Counted from the stretch's first letter, positions 26,992 through 35,528 are shown. The stretch is DNA of 64,000 bases from Pedobacter caeni (GCF_900129215.1 NZ_FQUQ01000005.1:372001-436000), one strand, 5' to 3'. Notes: a model not told the origin generated them from the letters alone. Translations and numbers: made by a program.

Positions 26992-28443
26992 ATGAAAAAT
27001 ATATATAGAATCGCGGTATACAGTGCGGTCATCTGTCTGGTAGGGCTGGGTGGATGTAAAAAGGAGTTTTTGGAAGTAACACCAAATGATAAAATTAGTG
27101 CCGGCGATGCTTTTTCTACTCCGGAAAAGATTGCTGTAGCAATGAACGGGCTCTACGATTTGTCGTCCGACGGAAGCTTCAAGAACAACATGATCTTAAA
27201 TTCCGATGTTAAAGGTGGTAATGTCATGGTGGTAAGCGGGGCTGGTAACTATGGGCGTTTTGTGAATGGATATCAGTTTATTGAAACGGTTACTTCAGTT
27301 GAACCGTCCAACTACTGGACTCTGGGCTATCGCATCATCGCAAATGCAAATCAGTTTGATGATAAAATTCCTTCCTCTTCTTTAACAGATGCAGAAAAAT
27401 CAGCTTATCTGGCTGAAGCGAGAGCAATCAGGGCAGAAACCTATTTCTGGCTTGTCAGGTGGTATGGTAAACCTTATACGCTTGACCCTGAAGCACCTGG
27501 GGTTCCAATTGTAAAGCTCCCTTTGGGTCCTAATGAGACGCCTCCGGGAAGGTCTAAAGTAAAAGAGGTTTATGATTTTATTCTAAGTGATCTGAAGTAT
27601 GCTGAAGCTAATCTTCCTGCAAGAACAAATGTTTACAGAATAAATAACGCAGCCATTCAGGGGATCCTGGCAAAGGTATACCTGAATATGGGAAATTATC
27701 CGGAAGCCAGTAAATATGCAAAACTGGCCAGGGCAAGCAGACCATTGGGAACTGCAGCATCTTTGCTTACCGGTTTTAATACACCAACTTCAGAATGGAT
27801 CTATGCCATCAACTACAGAACAGATGATAATCAGGGCTTTATTGCGGTAAGTTCTTTTTATGATCCCTATGATGTTGGTTATTCCAGCTTTAGGGTAACG
27901 GACGAATTTTTAAATTCATTTAGTAATGTGGATGTTCGCAAGCAACAGTTTTTAGTGAAGTCGAGCCCAGGTGCACCTGCAAGTACCGGAATCTACCGGA
28001 GAAGAGGAGCTGAAGGGTATCTAATCAATAAGTTTGACTTTACAACTACCCCTGCCAATAATCAGGTGCTGCTTCGCTCTTCAGAAATGTACCTTATTGA
28101 GGCTGAAGCTGAAGCAAGACAAGGTGTGTCACATGAGGCTGCAGCGAAAGCTGCACTGCTGCCAATTCAATCCAGAGCTGGAACGGCTACCGTCCTTTCA
28201 TTAAATACCGGCCAGGCATTGATTGATGAGATTTTAGTAGAAAGAGATAAAGAGCTATACGGCGAGGGACATAAGTTTTTTGATCTGCTGAGAACGAAAA
28301 CACCGATTACAAGATCAGGGGTTAGTCATTGGAAGATCGTGAATTTCCAGCCAGGGGATAACAGACTGGTTTTTCCGATTCCTCAGGTAGAAACGGATGC
28401 GAATCCAATTTTAAAAGATCAGCAAAATCCGGGTTATCAATAG
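26992..28443 (+). CDS. SusD/RagB-family surface lipoprotein
   Basis: A 483-residue protein with lipobox LGGC (Cys22). It has the SusD pattern: N-terminal FLEVTPNDKISAGDAFSTPEKI, the TPR-like AEARAIRAETYFWLVRWYG helix, and the C-terminal DEILVERDKELYGEGHKFFDLLRTKT block. It is the substrate-binding lid of the SusC importer, whose gene ends 18 bp upstream. The two are certainly one transcript, closed by a strong terminator. Confidence 0.95.
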   Translation: MKNIYRIAVYSAVICLVGLGGCKKEFLEVTPNDKISAGDAFSTPEKIAVAMNGLYDLSSDGSFKNNMILNSDVKGGNVMVVSGAGNYGRFVNGYQFIETVTSVEPSNYWTLGYRIIANANQFDDKIPSSSLTDAEKSAYLAEARAIRAETYFWLVRWYGKPYTLDPEAPGVPIVKLPLGPNETPPGRSKVKEVYDFILSDLKYAEANLPARTNVYRINNAAIQGILAKVYLNMGNYPEASKYAKLARASRPLGTAASLLTGFNTPTSEWIYAINYRTDDNQGFIAVSSFYDPYDVGYSSFRVTDEFLNSFSNVDVRKQQFLVKSSPGAPASTGIYRRRGAEGYLINKFDFTTTPANNQVLLRSSEMYLIEAEAEARQGVSHEAAAKAALLPIQSRAGTATVLSLNTGQALIDEILVERDKELYGEGHKFFDLLRTKTPITRSGVSHWKIVNFQPGDNRLVFPIPQVETDANPILKDQQNPGYQ

Positions 28444-28481
28444 TAGAATGTTAATCAGGAATTAATTATTCCCGGATCAGC

Positions 28482-28513
28482 AAAATCCCGGCAACAACAA
28501 GCCGGGATTTTTT
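28482..28513 (+). terminator. Rho-independent terminator after SusD
   Basis: AAAATCCCGGC (28482-28492) pairs with GCCGGGATTTT (28501-28511) around an 8-base A/C loop, and more Ts follow. It lies about 40 bases after the SusD stop. Confidence 0.85.
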
Positions 28514-28551
28514 GTTTCCCGCATTTTTCATCAGGGCTTCTGGTTTTTTAT

Positions 28552-28559
28552 TATCTTTG
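28552..28559 (+). promoter_or_regulatory. -7 element before the small membrane protein
   Basis: TATCTTTG matches TAnnTTTG exactly and lies 33 bases before the ATG at 28593. It comes after the SusD terminator, so it supports a new transcript and the downstream start codon. Confidence 0.45.
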
Positions 28560-28592
28560 ATTGCCCCAAAGCATCTCTTTGTTTATTCAAGT

Positions 28593-28808
28593 ATGCCTGA
28601 GTTACTCTTAATATGTGTCTTATTGATTCCCCAGACAGTGGCTGGCATTCTTGCTAAAAGCATGGGCAGAAACTTCTTTTTCTGGTTTTTTATCTCTTTT
28701 CTGATTCCAATCATTTCCCTGATTGTATTGCTGTTTCTGGACGACAAAGGAGAGTCCGGTGGTTATGAGCTTGCAGAGCATGTGACCAGGAGGGATGATC
28801 CCGCCTAA
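28593..28808 (+). CDS. Small two-span membrane protein, unknown
   Basis: A 71-residue protein from the ATG at 28593 (MPELLLICVLL). A longer reading frame exists upstream, but it would start inside the SusD terminator and before the promoter element at 28552, so the shorter start is preferred. It has hydrophobic segments at about residues 3-20 and 27-48, then an acidic/basic tail. The layout (a short helix, GRNFFFWFFISFLIPIISLIVLLFL, then a charged end) resembles small Bacteroidota membrane proteins of unknown role. Confidence 0.6.
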   Translation: MPELLLICVLLIPQTVAGILAKSMGRNFFFWFFISFLIPIISLIVLLFLDDKGESGGYELAEHVTRRDDPA

Positions 28809-28905
28809 GCCGATCAGAAAATTCTTGATTTTCGATGGGAATACCAGTTTCCCGGTATTGTATTTCTGTAGCTTATTCGCTTTATTTGGAGCTAGAAAGA
28901 ATTTT

Positions 28906-29511
28906 ATGGTCAATAAAATACTAAAAGTATCGGTTTGCGTCATTTTCATGGCTTCCGCATTCCTTTGCGCTCAGGCTCAAAAACCGAAAGAGTGGATTTT
29001 ACCCACTACTCCCTTCAATGAAACAGAAACGGCAAAATTAATGGAGCCTGGTACGGCCACGATTCGTGGAGTTGGGGTGCTTAAAAAGAAAGGAAGAGAC
29101 AACTTCAATGGAAGAGGTGGTCAGATCATTCTGTTTCCGGTGACGCCTTATTTTACAGAGTTTCTGGAGCTAAAGAAAAAACATCGTGGTTCGAAGAAAG
29201 AAGCGACCATGAGCAATGATGCTTTTACCTATCGCGTACAGGGAAGGTATATAGACGATCAGGGCCATTTTGAATTCGCCAACATCAAACCCGGAAAATA
29301 TTATATCCTGACCTGGATTGGTTACCAAAAGACCAAGTCTAAGCCCGTACAAACTGGAACGGTGACTTCCTATAATGTTTATGGCTATGCCCTGGGCTCC
29401 TCGCCAATTTATGAAGACTACCTGTATAATGTGGATGTTGAGAATGAACTGGGAGCCTTTGTAGAAGTCAAAGAAGCCGGAGCGGTCACAAATGTAGTGG
29501 TGAGCAATTAA
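28906..29511 (+). CDS. Secreted carboxypeptidase-regulatory-like protein
   Basis: A 201-residue protein from the ATG at 28906, chosen because a proper signal peptide begins there (MVNKILKVSVCVIFMASAFLCAQAQ). The reading frame extends further upstream, but that part overlaps the previous gene and has no signal sequence. The mature part is beta-rich, with DDQGHFEFANIKPGKYYILTWIGY near residues 128-150, a pattern of CarboxypepD_reg-like/SpaA-type domains. It is followed after 10 bp by the leucine-rich repeat protein, so the two may work together at the surface. Confidence 0.72.
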   Translation: MVNKILKVSVCVIFMASAFLCAQAQKPKEWILPTTPFNETETAKLMEPGTATIRGVGVLKKKGRDNFNGRGGQIILFPVTPYFTEFLELKKKHRGSKKEATMSNDAFTYRVQGRYIDDQGHFEFANIKPGKYYILTWIGYQKTKSKPVQTGTVTSYNVYGYALGSSPIYEDYLYNVDVENELGAFVEVKEAGAVTNVVVSN

Positions 29512-29521
29512 ACTGATAAAA

Positions 29522-30283
29522 ATGAAAACAACCTATTTATACCTGACCATACTTTTTTCGGCCCTGAGCTTATCTCTGCCTGTTTTTGCTCAAACGGTTA
29601 AAATTCCTGATCCGAACTTTAAAAAAACTTTAATCCAGCTTGGTCTGGACCTTAATGGTGATGGTGAAATCCAGGTTTCAGAAGCCCAGAAGGTGACGGA
29701 GCTAAAAGTAGATCAGGCTGAAATCGGATCTTTGATTGGCATTAAGAGCTTTACAAATTTACAGATCCTGAGCTTTTGGAATAATAAAGTAAGGGCACTG
29801 GATGTAGAGGGCATGAAAAAATTAACCCAGATTTTTGGCTATAATAACCTCATTGAAAACCTTAATGTGAAAGGGTTAACGAATTTAAAATTATTGTACC
29901 TGCATCAGAATAAAATCAAGATGCTGGATGTAACCGGCTTAACGAACTTAGAAGAGATTAAGATGCATGACAATTCTCTGTGGAAGCTGGCGATCAGTAA
30001 TATGCCGAAACTGGTGGCTTTAGAGTTTCAAAGAAATATGATGTCGGATTTAAAATTGGAAGGATGTCCTGAACTCAGGATGCTGCGATTGGATGAAAAC
30101 CTGTTATCAGTACTGAATTTAACACAGTTTAAAAAAATGGAGGAGGTCACTTTGAGGGAAAATCCACTGGTTTCATTGAATGTAACCGGACTGAGAAAGC
30201 TGGGATCATTGGATTGCTCCTATACAAAGCTGGCGAGCATTAACATGAGCGGCACAGTAAGTCTTAAGAAATTTGAGTGGTAA
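29522..30283 (+). CDS. Secreted leucine-rich-repeat protein with EF-hand loop
   Basis: A 253-residue protein with a signal peptide (about 1-24, ending VFAQ). The N-terminus carries a complete 12-residue EF-hand loop, DLNGDGEIQVSE (43-54), expected to bind calcium. It is followed by about eight or nine repeats of 21-23 residues (L..L....N.I..L.V.GLTNL), like the internalin-type repeats of Bacteroidota. The final repeats are shorter, with Cys at SLDCSYTKL. It probably binds protein or glycan outside the cell, but no ligand can be named. It starts 10 bp after the previous gene. Confidence 0.82.
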   Translation: MKTTYLYLTILFSALSLSLPVFAQTVKIPDPNFKKTLIQLGLDLNGDGEIQVSEAQKVTELKVDQAEIGSLIGIKSFTNLQILSFWNNKVRALDVEGMKKLTQIFGYNNLIENLNVKGLTNLKLLYLHQNKIKMLDVTGLTNLEEIKMHDNSLWKLAISNMPKLVALEFQRNMMSDLKLEGCPELRMLRLDENLLSVLNLTQFKKMEEVTLRENPLVSLNVTGLRKLGSLDCSYTKLASINMSGTVSLKKFEW

Positions 30284-30313
30284 CAGACTAATGCATTAAA
30301 TCAACAATGTAGA

Positions 30314-30739
30314 ATGAAAGTCAATCACCTGTATCTAATTGTTTTTTTAACCGCTTCAATAGTTGGAATGTATTTTATCGTAAAACACATCAGGAAAACC
30401 TATCGCTTTTTAAAAAGCGGATTCCGGACAAGGGCGAGAGTGTGTCAGGTCGTTAGCCATACCAGTTCTTATGATCAGGAGTTAGGCTATGTGCCGGTCA
30501 TAGAATTCAAATCCCATTATGGGATCATGAAACAGATGAAATCTGAGTTTTTTATTCCGAGGTTTGCAGAGGATTCTATGTTGAAAGTTGGTTATGAGTT
30601 TGATATTATTTATGACCCTAAGGATGTGAATTCGATGGTCAGACTATCAACAGTAAAAGGTGAAATGCTAACCTATATTGTTGCCGGATTGTTTCCCGGG
30701 TTTGTTATTCTTTTCATCATCGTTGGCTTTTTGTTTTAA
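30314..30739 (+). CDS. DUF3592 membrane protein
   Basis: A 141-residue protein with membrane spans at about residues 5-25 and 118-140 and a beta-rich loop between. The loop pattern RARVCQVVSHTSSYDQELGYVPVIEFKSHYG and VGYEFDIIYDPKDVNSMVRL matches DUF3592, a family of small membrane proteins of unknown function. It lies 30 bp after the repeat protein and is probably the last gene of that transcript. Confidence 0.8.
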   Translation: MKVNHLYLIVFLTASIVGMYFIVKHIRKTYRFLKSGFRTRARVCQVVSHTSSYDQELGYVPVIEFKSHYGIMKQMKSEFFIPRFAEDSMLKVGYEFDIIYDPKDVNSMVRLSTVKGEMLTYIVAGLFPGFVILFIIVGFLF

Positions 30740-30755
30740 AAAAATATCAAATCCC

Positions 30756-30785
30756 AACCCAGGTAAATCATTAAATACCCGGGTT
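30756..30785. terminator. Intergenic hairpin between convergent genes
   Basis: AACCCAGGTA (30756-30765) pairs with TACCCGGGTT (30776-30785), one mismatch, around a 10-base loop. It lies between the DUF3592 gene and the convergent DapA-like gene and could end both transcripts. Confidence 0.5.
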
Positions 30786-30799
30786 AGGAATAATTGACC

Positions 30800-31684
30800 C
30801 TATGCGCTTATCGCATTTAACAGTGTAGCCAGTTCAGTTACTTCCTGACTGTTCAATGGTTTTAACGGACCTCTGAGTTCACCACCATCTTCACCTAGTA
30901 TTTCCAGTCCTGATTTTATAGCTCTTGGAAGGCCTTTTGCCAAAATGTACTTCAACAAATTAAGCTGTTTATAAAATATATCCTGAGCAGCATGTAAGTC
31001 GTTCTTTTGAATGGCTTCATACAATCCAACGTTCAACTCCGGAATCAGGTTGGCCGCTGCGGTACACCAACCCAAAGCACCTGCTGCGAAAGCACCCAGG
31101 GCAAGAGGGTTCGAACCATTGAAAAAGGCCACGTCTTCTCCTAAATCTCTGCGAAGGGTATGCATCCGCTGAAGGTCGCCGGAGCTTTCCTTGATCATCG
31201 TGACATTTGGAATCTCGAGTAACTTTTTCAGGAGGCTTGGAGACATGTCGATTCCTCCTGTTGCAGGGTTGTTATAGGCCATGATAGGGATAGAAATGGA
31301 TTTGGCCACGGCTTCATAATGACTGAAAATCTCATGGTCTGTAAGCTTCCAGTAACTCATCGGAATGATCATCACTGCGGTGCTTCCTGCTTTTTCGGCA
31401 AATTTAGCATGGTAAATGGTCCTTTCTGTGGTCAGGTTAGATACTCCTGTTACTACAGGAAGCCGGCCTGCAACCTGTTGAATGGTGGCTTCAGTGATGG
31501 CTTCCTTTTCTTCGTCGTTGAGGTAAGGCATCACCCCTGTGCTGCCAAGAGGTGCGATACCATGGGAGCCTGATGTTACCAAACGTTCAACAAGTTTTTT
31601 GAATAGGGGCAGGTCTACCTGTTCCTGAGCATTAAAAGGAGTAATGGGATAGGCAATAATGCCTTTAAATGTATGGTTATTCAT
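30800..31684 (-). CDS. DapA-family (class I aldolase) enzyme
   Basis: A 294-residue TIM-barrel enzyme of the dihydrodipicolinate synthase/N-acetylneuraminate lyase family. Tyr137 (IMAYNNP) and Schiff-base Lys165 (VTMIKESSGD) are present. The substrate loop reads GSTGVMPYL (47-55) rather than GTTGE, so it need not be the lysine-pathway enzyme. It lies 80 bp downstream of a cupin gene, and both are divergent from a MocR regulator. This suggests a small regulated catabolic unit for a keto acid or amino-acid-derived compound (inference). The substrate is unknown. Confidence 0.88.
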   Translation of the reverse strand: MNNHTFKGIIAYPITPFNAQEQVDLPLFKKLVERLVTSGSHGIAPLGSTGVMPYLNDEEKEAITEATIQQVAGRLPVVTGVSNLTTERTIYHAKFAEKAGSTAVMIIPMSYWKLTDHEIFSHYEAVAKSISIPIMAYNNPATGGIDMSPSLLKKLLEIPNVTMIKESSGDLQRMHTLRRDLGEDVAFFNGSNPLALGAFAAGALGWCTAAANLIPELNVGLYEAIQKNDLHAAQDIFYKQLNLLKYILAKGLPRAIKSGLEILGEDGGELRGPLKPLNSQEVTELATLLNAISA

Positions 31685-31715
31685 CTGTGTGGGTTTTTAA
31701 CTTAAAAAATCAATG

Positions 31716-31738
31716 AAAGAGCGCGTTTTAAAGAGCGC
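31716..31738. repeat. Short GC-rich direct repeat between cupin and aldolase genes
   Basis: AAAGAGCGC occurs at 31716-31724 and 31730-31738, 14 bp apart. GCGC pairs across the two copies, so the transcript between the genes could fold into a small hairpin. It may process or balance the two-gene mRNA; this is speculative. Confidence 0.3.
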
Positions 31739-31764
31739 ATTTAAAAAAGAGAGCGTTCACCCTG

Positions 31765-32235
31765 TTAAAGATCCCTGCCTTCTTCTTCTCTTAAAGCCAC
31801 GCCCAGGTGTTGTAGCTGAGGGGCATTTTCGCAGGCGATGTATTTTGCCGGTTCTGTATCACTCAGGTTCTGGTGACGGTGCCAGGCCCATACCGGGATA
31901 TACACGGCATCTCCTGCCTGCCATTCTACTTTTTCTCCTTCGATCTCGGTATAGCCTTTTCCTTCAATGACGAATAAAACAGTTTCATAGGTATGACGGT
32001 GTTTATTGGTCAGCTGTCCGGGTAAAAGTCCGCCGATGGTCATGCTTACATTTCTGGTAGGAAGGTCTACAAAAAACACAGGGTGTTTTCTTTCTGTAGA
32101 GAACTGATTATGAACGCCAGCCTGTTCTACATTCTTGTGTATGAACTTCTCAGGTCTTACATAATTTGGACGGGCAAAGGTTTGGTGGAAATCTTTTGAT
32201 GATAATTGTTCTTTTGTTGCTGCTGTTGTTTTCAT
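31765..32235 (-). CDS. Single-domain cupin protein
   Basis: A 156-residue protein with one cupin barrel. Motif 1, KHRHTYETVLFVIEGKGYTE (about 79-98), and motif 2, AGDAVYIPVWAWHRHQN (about 110-126), give the metal-binding His and Glu residues. Cupins of this size may be dioxygenases, isomerases or sugar-binding proteins. It starts divergently from the MocR regulator and is followed by the DapA-like aldolase, probably in the same transcript. Confidence 0.85.
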   Translation of the reverse strand: MKTTAATKEQLSSKDFHQTFARPNYVRPEKFIHKNVEQAGVHNQFSTERKHPVFFVDLPTRNVSMTIGGLLPGQLTNKHRHTYETVLFVIEGKGYTEIEGEKVEWQAGDAVYIPVWAWHRHQNLSDTEPAKYIACENAPQLQHLGVALREEEGRDL

Positions 32236-32270
32236 GATATTGAATTTTAATGGTGATAGAAATTATTAAA

Positions 32271-32310
32271 TGTCAATTCCTTTTGACACTACAAATTTTG
32301 CGTATTTTTG
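32271..32310 (+). promoter_or_regulatory. MocR promoter and dyad operator candidate
   Basis: TGTCAA (32271-32276) and TTGACA (32283-32288) form a perfect dyad with a 6-bp spacer. TATTTTTG (32303-32310) is a perfect -7 element. The dyad lies in the divergent gap upstream of both the regulator and the cupin gene, where the regulator probably binds. If this promoter is used, a start codon at 32270 cannot be. Confidence 0.5.
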
Positions 32311-32353
32311 GATGGGTGAAATCATCCAGTTTTTACTAAAACTCATGGGCCAG

Positions 32354-33820
32354 ATGCTTAGACCTTGGAAGACCATATTGAACATCGAACTAGGAAGCCA
32401 TAAGTCTGTATTCCAGCAGATTGCTGATGGGATTATCGGAGAGATCAAAAAAGGCCGTTTAAAACCGGGCATGTCCTTGCCGGGAAGCCGGATTCTGGCT
32501 ACAGACATCGGTGTAAACCGTAAAACAGTAGTTCTGGCTTATGAAGAACTGATGGCAGAAGGCTGGCTGGAAACCGCTTATAAAAAAGGAACCTTTGTTT
32601 CAGAAAAGCTGCCAAAGCAAAAAGAACGGCGCAGGCAGAGAAATGAGGACAGCATTTCTTCGGTAAAGAATTTTTCCTTTACGGCTTTTGGTTCCGGAAT
32701 GCCGGCAACTGTAAATTCAGATACGCCTCTGATCGTTTTTAACGACGGATTGCCTGATGTAAAGCTGGCCCCTCTGGATGAGCTGGCGCGTGCCTATAAA
32801 CGGATTTTTCAGCAAAAAGCAAGGTGGAGAATGTTGGGGTATGCCAATGAAAGGGGTGAAGAGCGGCTGCGGACGGCAATTTCTACGATGCTGACCATGG
32901 ACCGCGGTTTAAGTTTCGGGATCAACCAGATTTGCATTACCCGGGGGAGCCAGATGGCTCTGTACCTGACGGCCCAGATTCTGATCCGACCGGGGGATAT
33001 GGTGGCCATTGAAACACCTGGATACAGGCCTGCGTTTGAGGCTTTTAAGCATGCTGGTGCTAAGATCACTGCAGTGGAAGTAGACGAACAGGGTATTTGT
33101 ATTACGGAGTTGGAACAACTTTGTAAGCGTCATCAGCTGAAGGCAGTTTATGTCACCCCTCATCATCAGTTTCCTACTACGGTAAGCATGAAAGCCGACC
33201 GGAGGTTACAACTGTTACAGCTGTCCAACCAATATGGATTTGCAATTATCGAAGATGATTATGACCATGACTATCATTTCGGACTCAGGAGTTTATTGCC
33301 TTTGGCCAGCTATGATCATGCTGATAATGTGATCTATATCAGTTCACTGAGTAAACTCATTGCTCCGGCAGTGAGGGTAGGTTATGTGGCTGGTCCGGAG
33401 CAGTTTATCGATTCCCTGGCTGCATTAAGGATGACCATCGACCGTCAGGGAGATCCGGTAATGGAAAATGCAGTGGCAGAATTAATGGAAGAGGGCATCG
33501 TAAATAAGCATGCCAAACGGGCATTGGGGATTTACCGGGAAAGAAGGGCGGTCATGAGCAAATATCTGGACCAGTATTTAAAGGGAAAAGCAGATTATCA
33601 GTTGCCTGAAGGAGGGCTTGCTTTCTGGTTGAAATTTAAACAACCTATAGATACGATTGCCTTTTCTGAGTCGTTACTGAGACATGGGGTACAGGTGATT
33701 TCTACGGAAAGATTTTCTTTTAATGGAAAACCGGTAAACGCTTTGCGACTGGGCTATGCAGCCCTGGATGAAGAAGAACTGGAACGGGGAATTCAGATCA
33801 TTGCTTCTTTAATCCCTTAA
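32354..33820 (+). CDS. MocR-family (GntR/aminotransferase) regulator
   Basis: A 488-residue protein with an N-terminal winged-helix GntR domain (about 10-75; SVFQQIADGIIGEIKKGRLKPGMSLPGSRILATDIGVNRKTVVLAYEEL as landmark) and a C-terminal aminotransferase-fold domain. The PLP lysine is in SLSK (Lys334). MocR proteins use PLP and often an amine or amino acid to switch transcription. The frame extends upstream to 32270, but a -7 element at 32303-32310 lies inside that extension, so the Met at 32354, or the one three codons earlier at 32345, is chosen. It probably controls the divergent cupin/DapA genes. Confidence 0.88.
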   Translation: MLRPWKTILNIELGSHKSVFQQIADGIIGEIKKGRLKPGMSLPGSRILATDIGVNRKTVVLAYEELMAEGWLETAYKKGTFVSEKLPKQKERRRQRNEDSISSVKNFSFTAFGSGMPATVNSDTPLIVFNDGLPDVKLAPLDELARAYKRIFQQKARWRMLGYANERGEERLRTAISTMLTMDRGLSFGINQICITRGSQMALYLTAQILIRPGDMVAIETPGYRPAFEAFKHAGAKITAVEVDEQGICITELEQLCKRHQLKAVYVTPHHQFPTTVSMKADRRLQLLQLSNQYGFAIIEDDYDHDYHFGLRSLLPLASYDHADNVIYISSLSKLIAPAVRVGYVAGPEQFIDSLAALRMTIDRQGDPVMENAVAELMEEGIVNKHAKRALGIYRERRAVMSKYLDQYLKGKADYQLPEGGLAFWLKFKQPIDTIAFSESLLRHGVQVISTERFSFNGKPVNALRLGYAALDEEELERGIQIIASLIP

Positions 33821-33875
33821 CCGTATTTTTTCCATGACCCTTATATAATTTAGAATTATCATTAGCAGAACAAAA

Positions 33876-34724
33876 ATGAGAGCACACATTCCTATACATA
33901 AATTGAATGAGCGTAGTAGCCGGGGTCTGGAAATGCTTTATTTCGAGAAAGCTGATAAACAACATATAACACGAATGGAGGCACATAGAGATGACCATTA
34001 TATTTTCATTTTCCAGGAAAAGGGGGAAACGGAGGTGATGCTCGATTTTAAAACCATTAGTATTGGAGGTTGTGCATTGTTATACATTATTCCCGGACAG
34101 GTGCACCATGTATTAAATACAGAAGCTTCCTCCGGATGGTTTATCGCTGTGGAAACCCTGTTGGTTGCAGAAGAATACCGGCAGATTTTGGAACAGGTTA
34201 TCCTGAACCCGGAACCGTTGTTATTGGAAGCGGCTGAAAATAAAAGGTTTAAACAGTGCCTCGAACTTACTCATGAAAGACTGTTAAATATGGACGGACC
34301 ATTGGGTAAACAGGTGGTGCATTCCCTGCTTTCTTCCTTCATCGGAATGCTGACTGAATCCTATTTATTGAATAGCCCTAAAGGAGAATTGCTGAACAGC
34401 AGGCCATCGCAACTGACCAGGCAGTTCAGAAGCTTGTTGCTCCAGAACTTTAAAACCCTAAAGGGGCCGGCCGAGTACGCGGCTAAACTGAACATCTCCC
34501 TGACTTACCTCAATGAAGTTGTTAAGTCCAATACCGGATTCCCGGTGAGCTATTGGATTCATCATGAAATTATACTGGAAGCAAAACGGCTTTTGTATTA
34601 TACTGACCTTAGCCTGAAGGAGATTGCTTTTGAACTGGGCTTTACAGACCATACCTACTTTTCCCGTTTATTTACCAAGGTTGCTGGTGTCTCAGCAGGA
34701 AAGTTCAGAAAGGGCTACCGCTAA
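33876..34724 (+). CDS. AraC-family transcriptional regulator
   Basis: A 282-residue protein with an N-terminal cupin-like sensing domain (about 20-120) and a C-terminal double helix-turn-helix (about 185-282). The second recognition region, LSLKEIAFELGFTDHTYFSRLFTKVAGVSAGKFR, is the standard AraC signature. It follows the MocR gene by 55 bp but has its own TATAATTTAG-like element. The following gene encodes a siderophore-interacting-type reductase, so control of iron use is possible but unproved. Confidence 0.88.
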   Translation: MRAHIPIHKLNERSSRGLEMLYFEKADKQHITRMEAHRDDHYIFIFQEKGETEVMLDFKTISIGGCALLYIIPGQVHHVLNTEASSGWFIAVETLLVAEEYRQILEQVILNPEPLLLEAAENKRFKQCLELTHERLLNMDGPLGKQVVHSLLSSFIGMLTESYLLNSPKGELLNSRPSQLTRQFRSLLLQNFKTLKGPAEYAAKLNISLTYLNEVVKSNTGFPVSYWIHHEIILEAKRLLYYTDLSLKEIAFELGFTDHTYFSRLFTKVAGVSAGKFRKGYR

Positions 34725-34808
34725 TCGTCCAATACTTACCCTTGATCCTGCATTGTGCTTTCTTTCTTTTTGCTGTTGTTTTGTAATTGATTATAAAATG
34801 ATATAGCT

Positions 34809-35498
34809 ATGAATATGCTGAAAAAGAAAGCACTGCAATTAATTGAACGACAGCTGGCTAAAACAGGGACTGTTCTGGAGGTCAGAAGCTGGACACCTTC
34901 TACTTTTTATGAAGTGGACCTGCATCTTCCGGGAGTAGACATGAACAAATGGAATGCTGTACAACATATGAAAACAAAGGTTGCTGAATATGTTTACCGC
35001 GATTATACACCTGCAAGCTGGGATGCGGAAACCCAGACCTGCACGCTTTATATTGACGCTTCACATGATGGAGATGGAAGTAAATGGGTCTCTCAATTAA
35101 AAAGGGGGGATAAAATCTGTTACCTTGGAATAGGAGGAACCAATGCAAAGCCAATAAATGGCAGCAGGATTTTATGTCTTGGAGACAGTTCCTGCGTGGG
35201 GCATTTCCTCGCCCTGGAACAACTCGTAGGAAAAGGTAACCTGAGCGGGGCACTGGTGATCAATGAAGAAAATCACCGGAAAGAATTTGCTCATTACTTT
35301 GATACTTTACTGGAAGCCATCCCTCCACAGCTGAGCAGTAACATCGACAACCTCCACAATTGGCTAAAAGAGCAGCAATGGGGCAGCAATGCCGTATTTA
35401 TTGCCGGAAACGTAGCCATGGTGGTAGGCCTCAAACAAAAAATCAGAAGCCTGCCCGATTTTGACGGCGCAATAAAAGTACAGGGATTCTGGTGGTAA
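34809..35498 (+). CDS. Siderophore-interacting-protein-like FAD reductase
   Basis: A 229-residue cytoplasmic protein. YRDYTPASWDAETQTCTLYI (about 59-78) matches the R-x-Y-T FAD-binding motif of the siderophore-interacting (ViuB-like) family. The SKWVSQLKRGDKICYLGIGG block is the usual second motif, and a SIP-type NAD(P)H half follows (FIAGNVAMVVGLKQKIR). Such enzymes reduce ferric siderophores and release iron. It is shorter than the 250-280 residues usual in the family. It stands alone, about 16 kb from the siderophore-receptor genes. Confidence 0.75.
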   Translation: MNMLKKKALQLIERQLAKTGTVLEVRSWTPSTFYEVDLHLPGVDMNKWNAVQHMKTKVAEYVYRDYTPASWDAETQTCTLYIDASHDGDGSKWVSQLKRGDKICYLGIGGTNAKPINGSRILCLGDSSCVGHFLALEQLVGKGNLSGALVINEENHRKEFAHYFDTLLEAIPPQLSSNIDNLHNWLKEQQWGSNAVFIAGNVAMVVGLKQKIRSLPDFDGAIKVQGFWW

Positions 35499-35525
35499 AA
35501 CAGAGAACCAGTGCTGGTGGTAAAA
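35489..35525. repeat. Direct repeat duplicating a stop-codon region
   Basis: CTGGTGGTAAAA occurs at 35489-35500 and again at 35514-35525. The first copy contains the last two Trp codons and the stop of the reductase gene. It looks like a slipped-strand duplication in the non-coding tail. Confidence 0.4.
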
Positions 35526-35528
35526 AGA

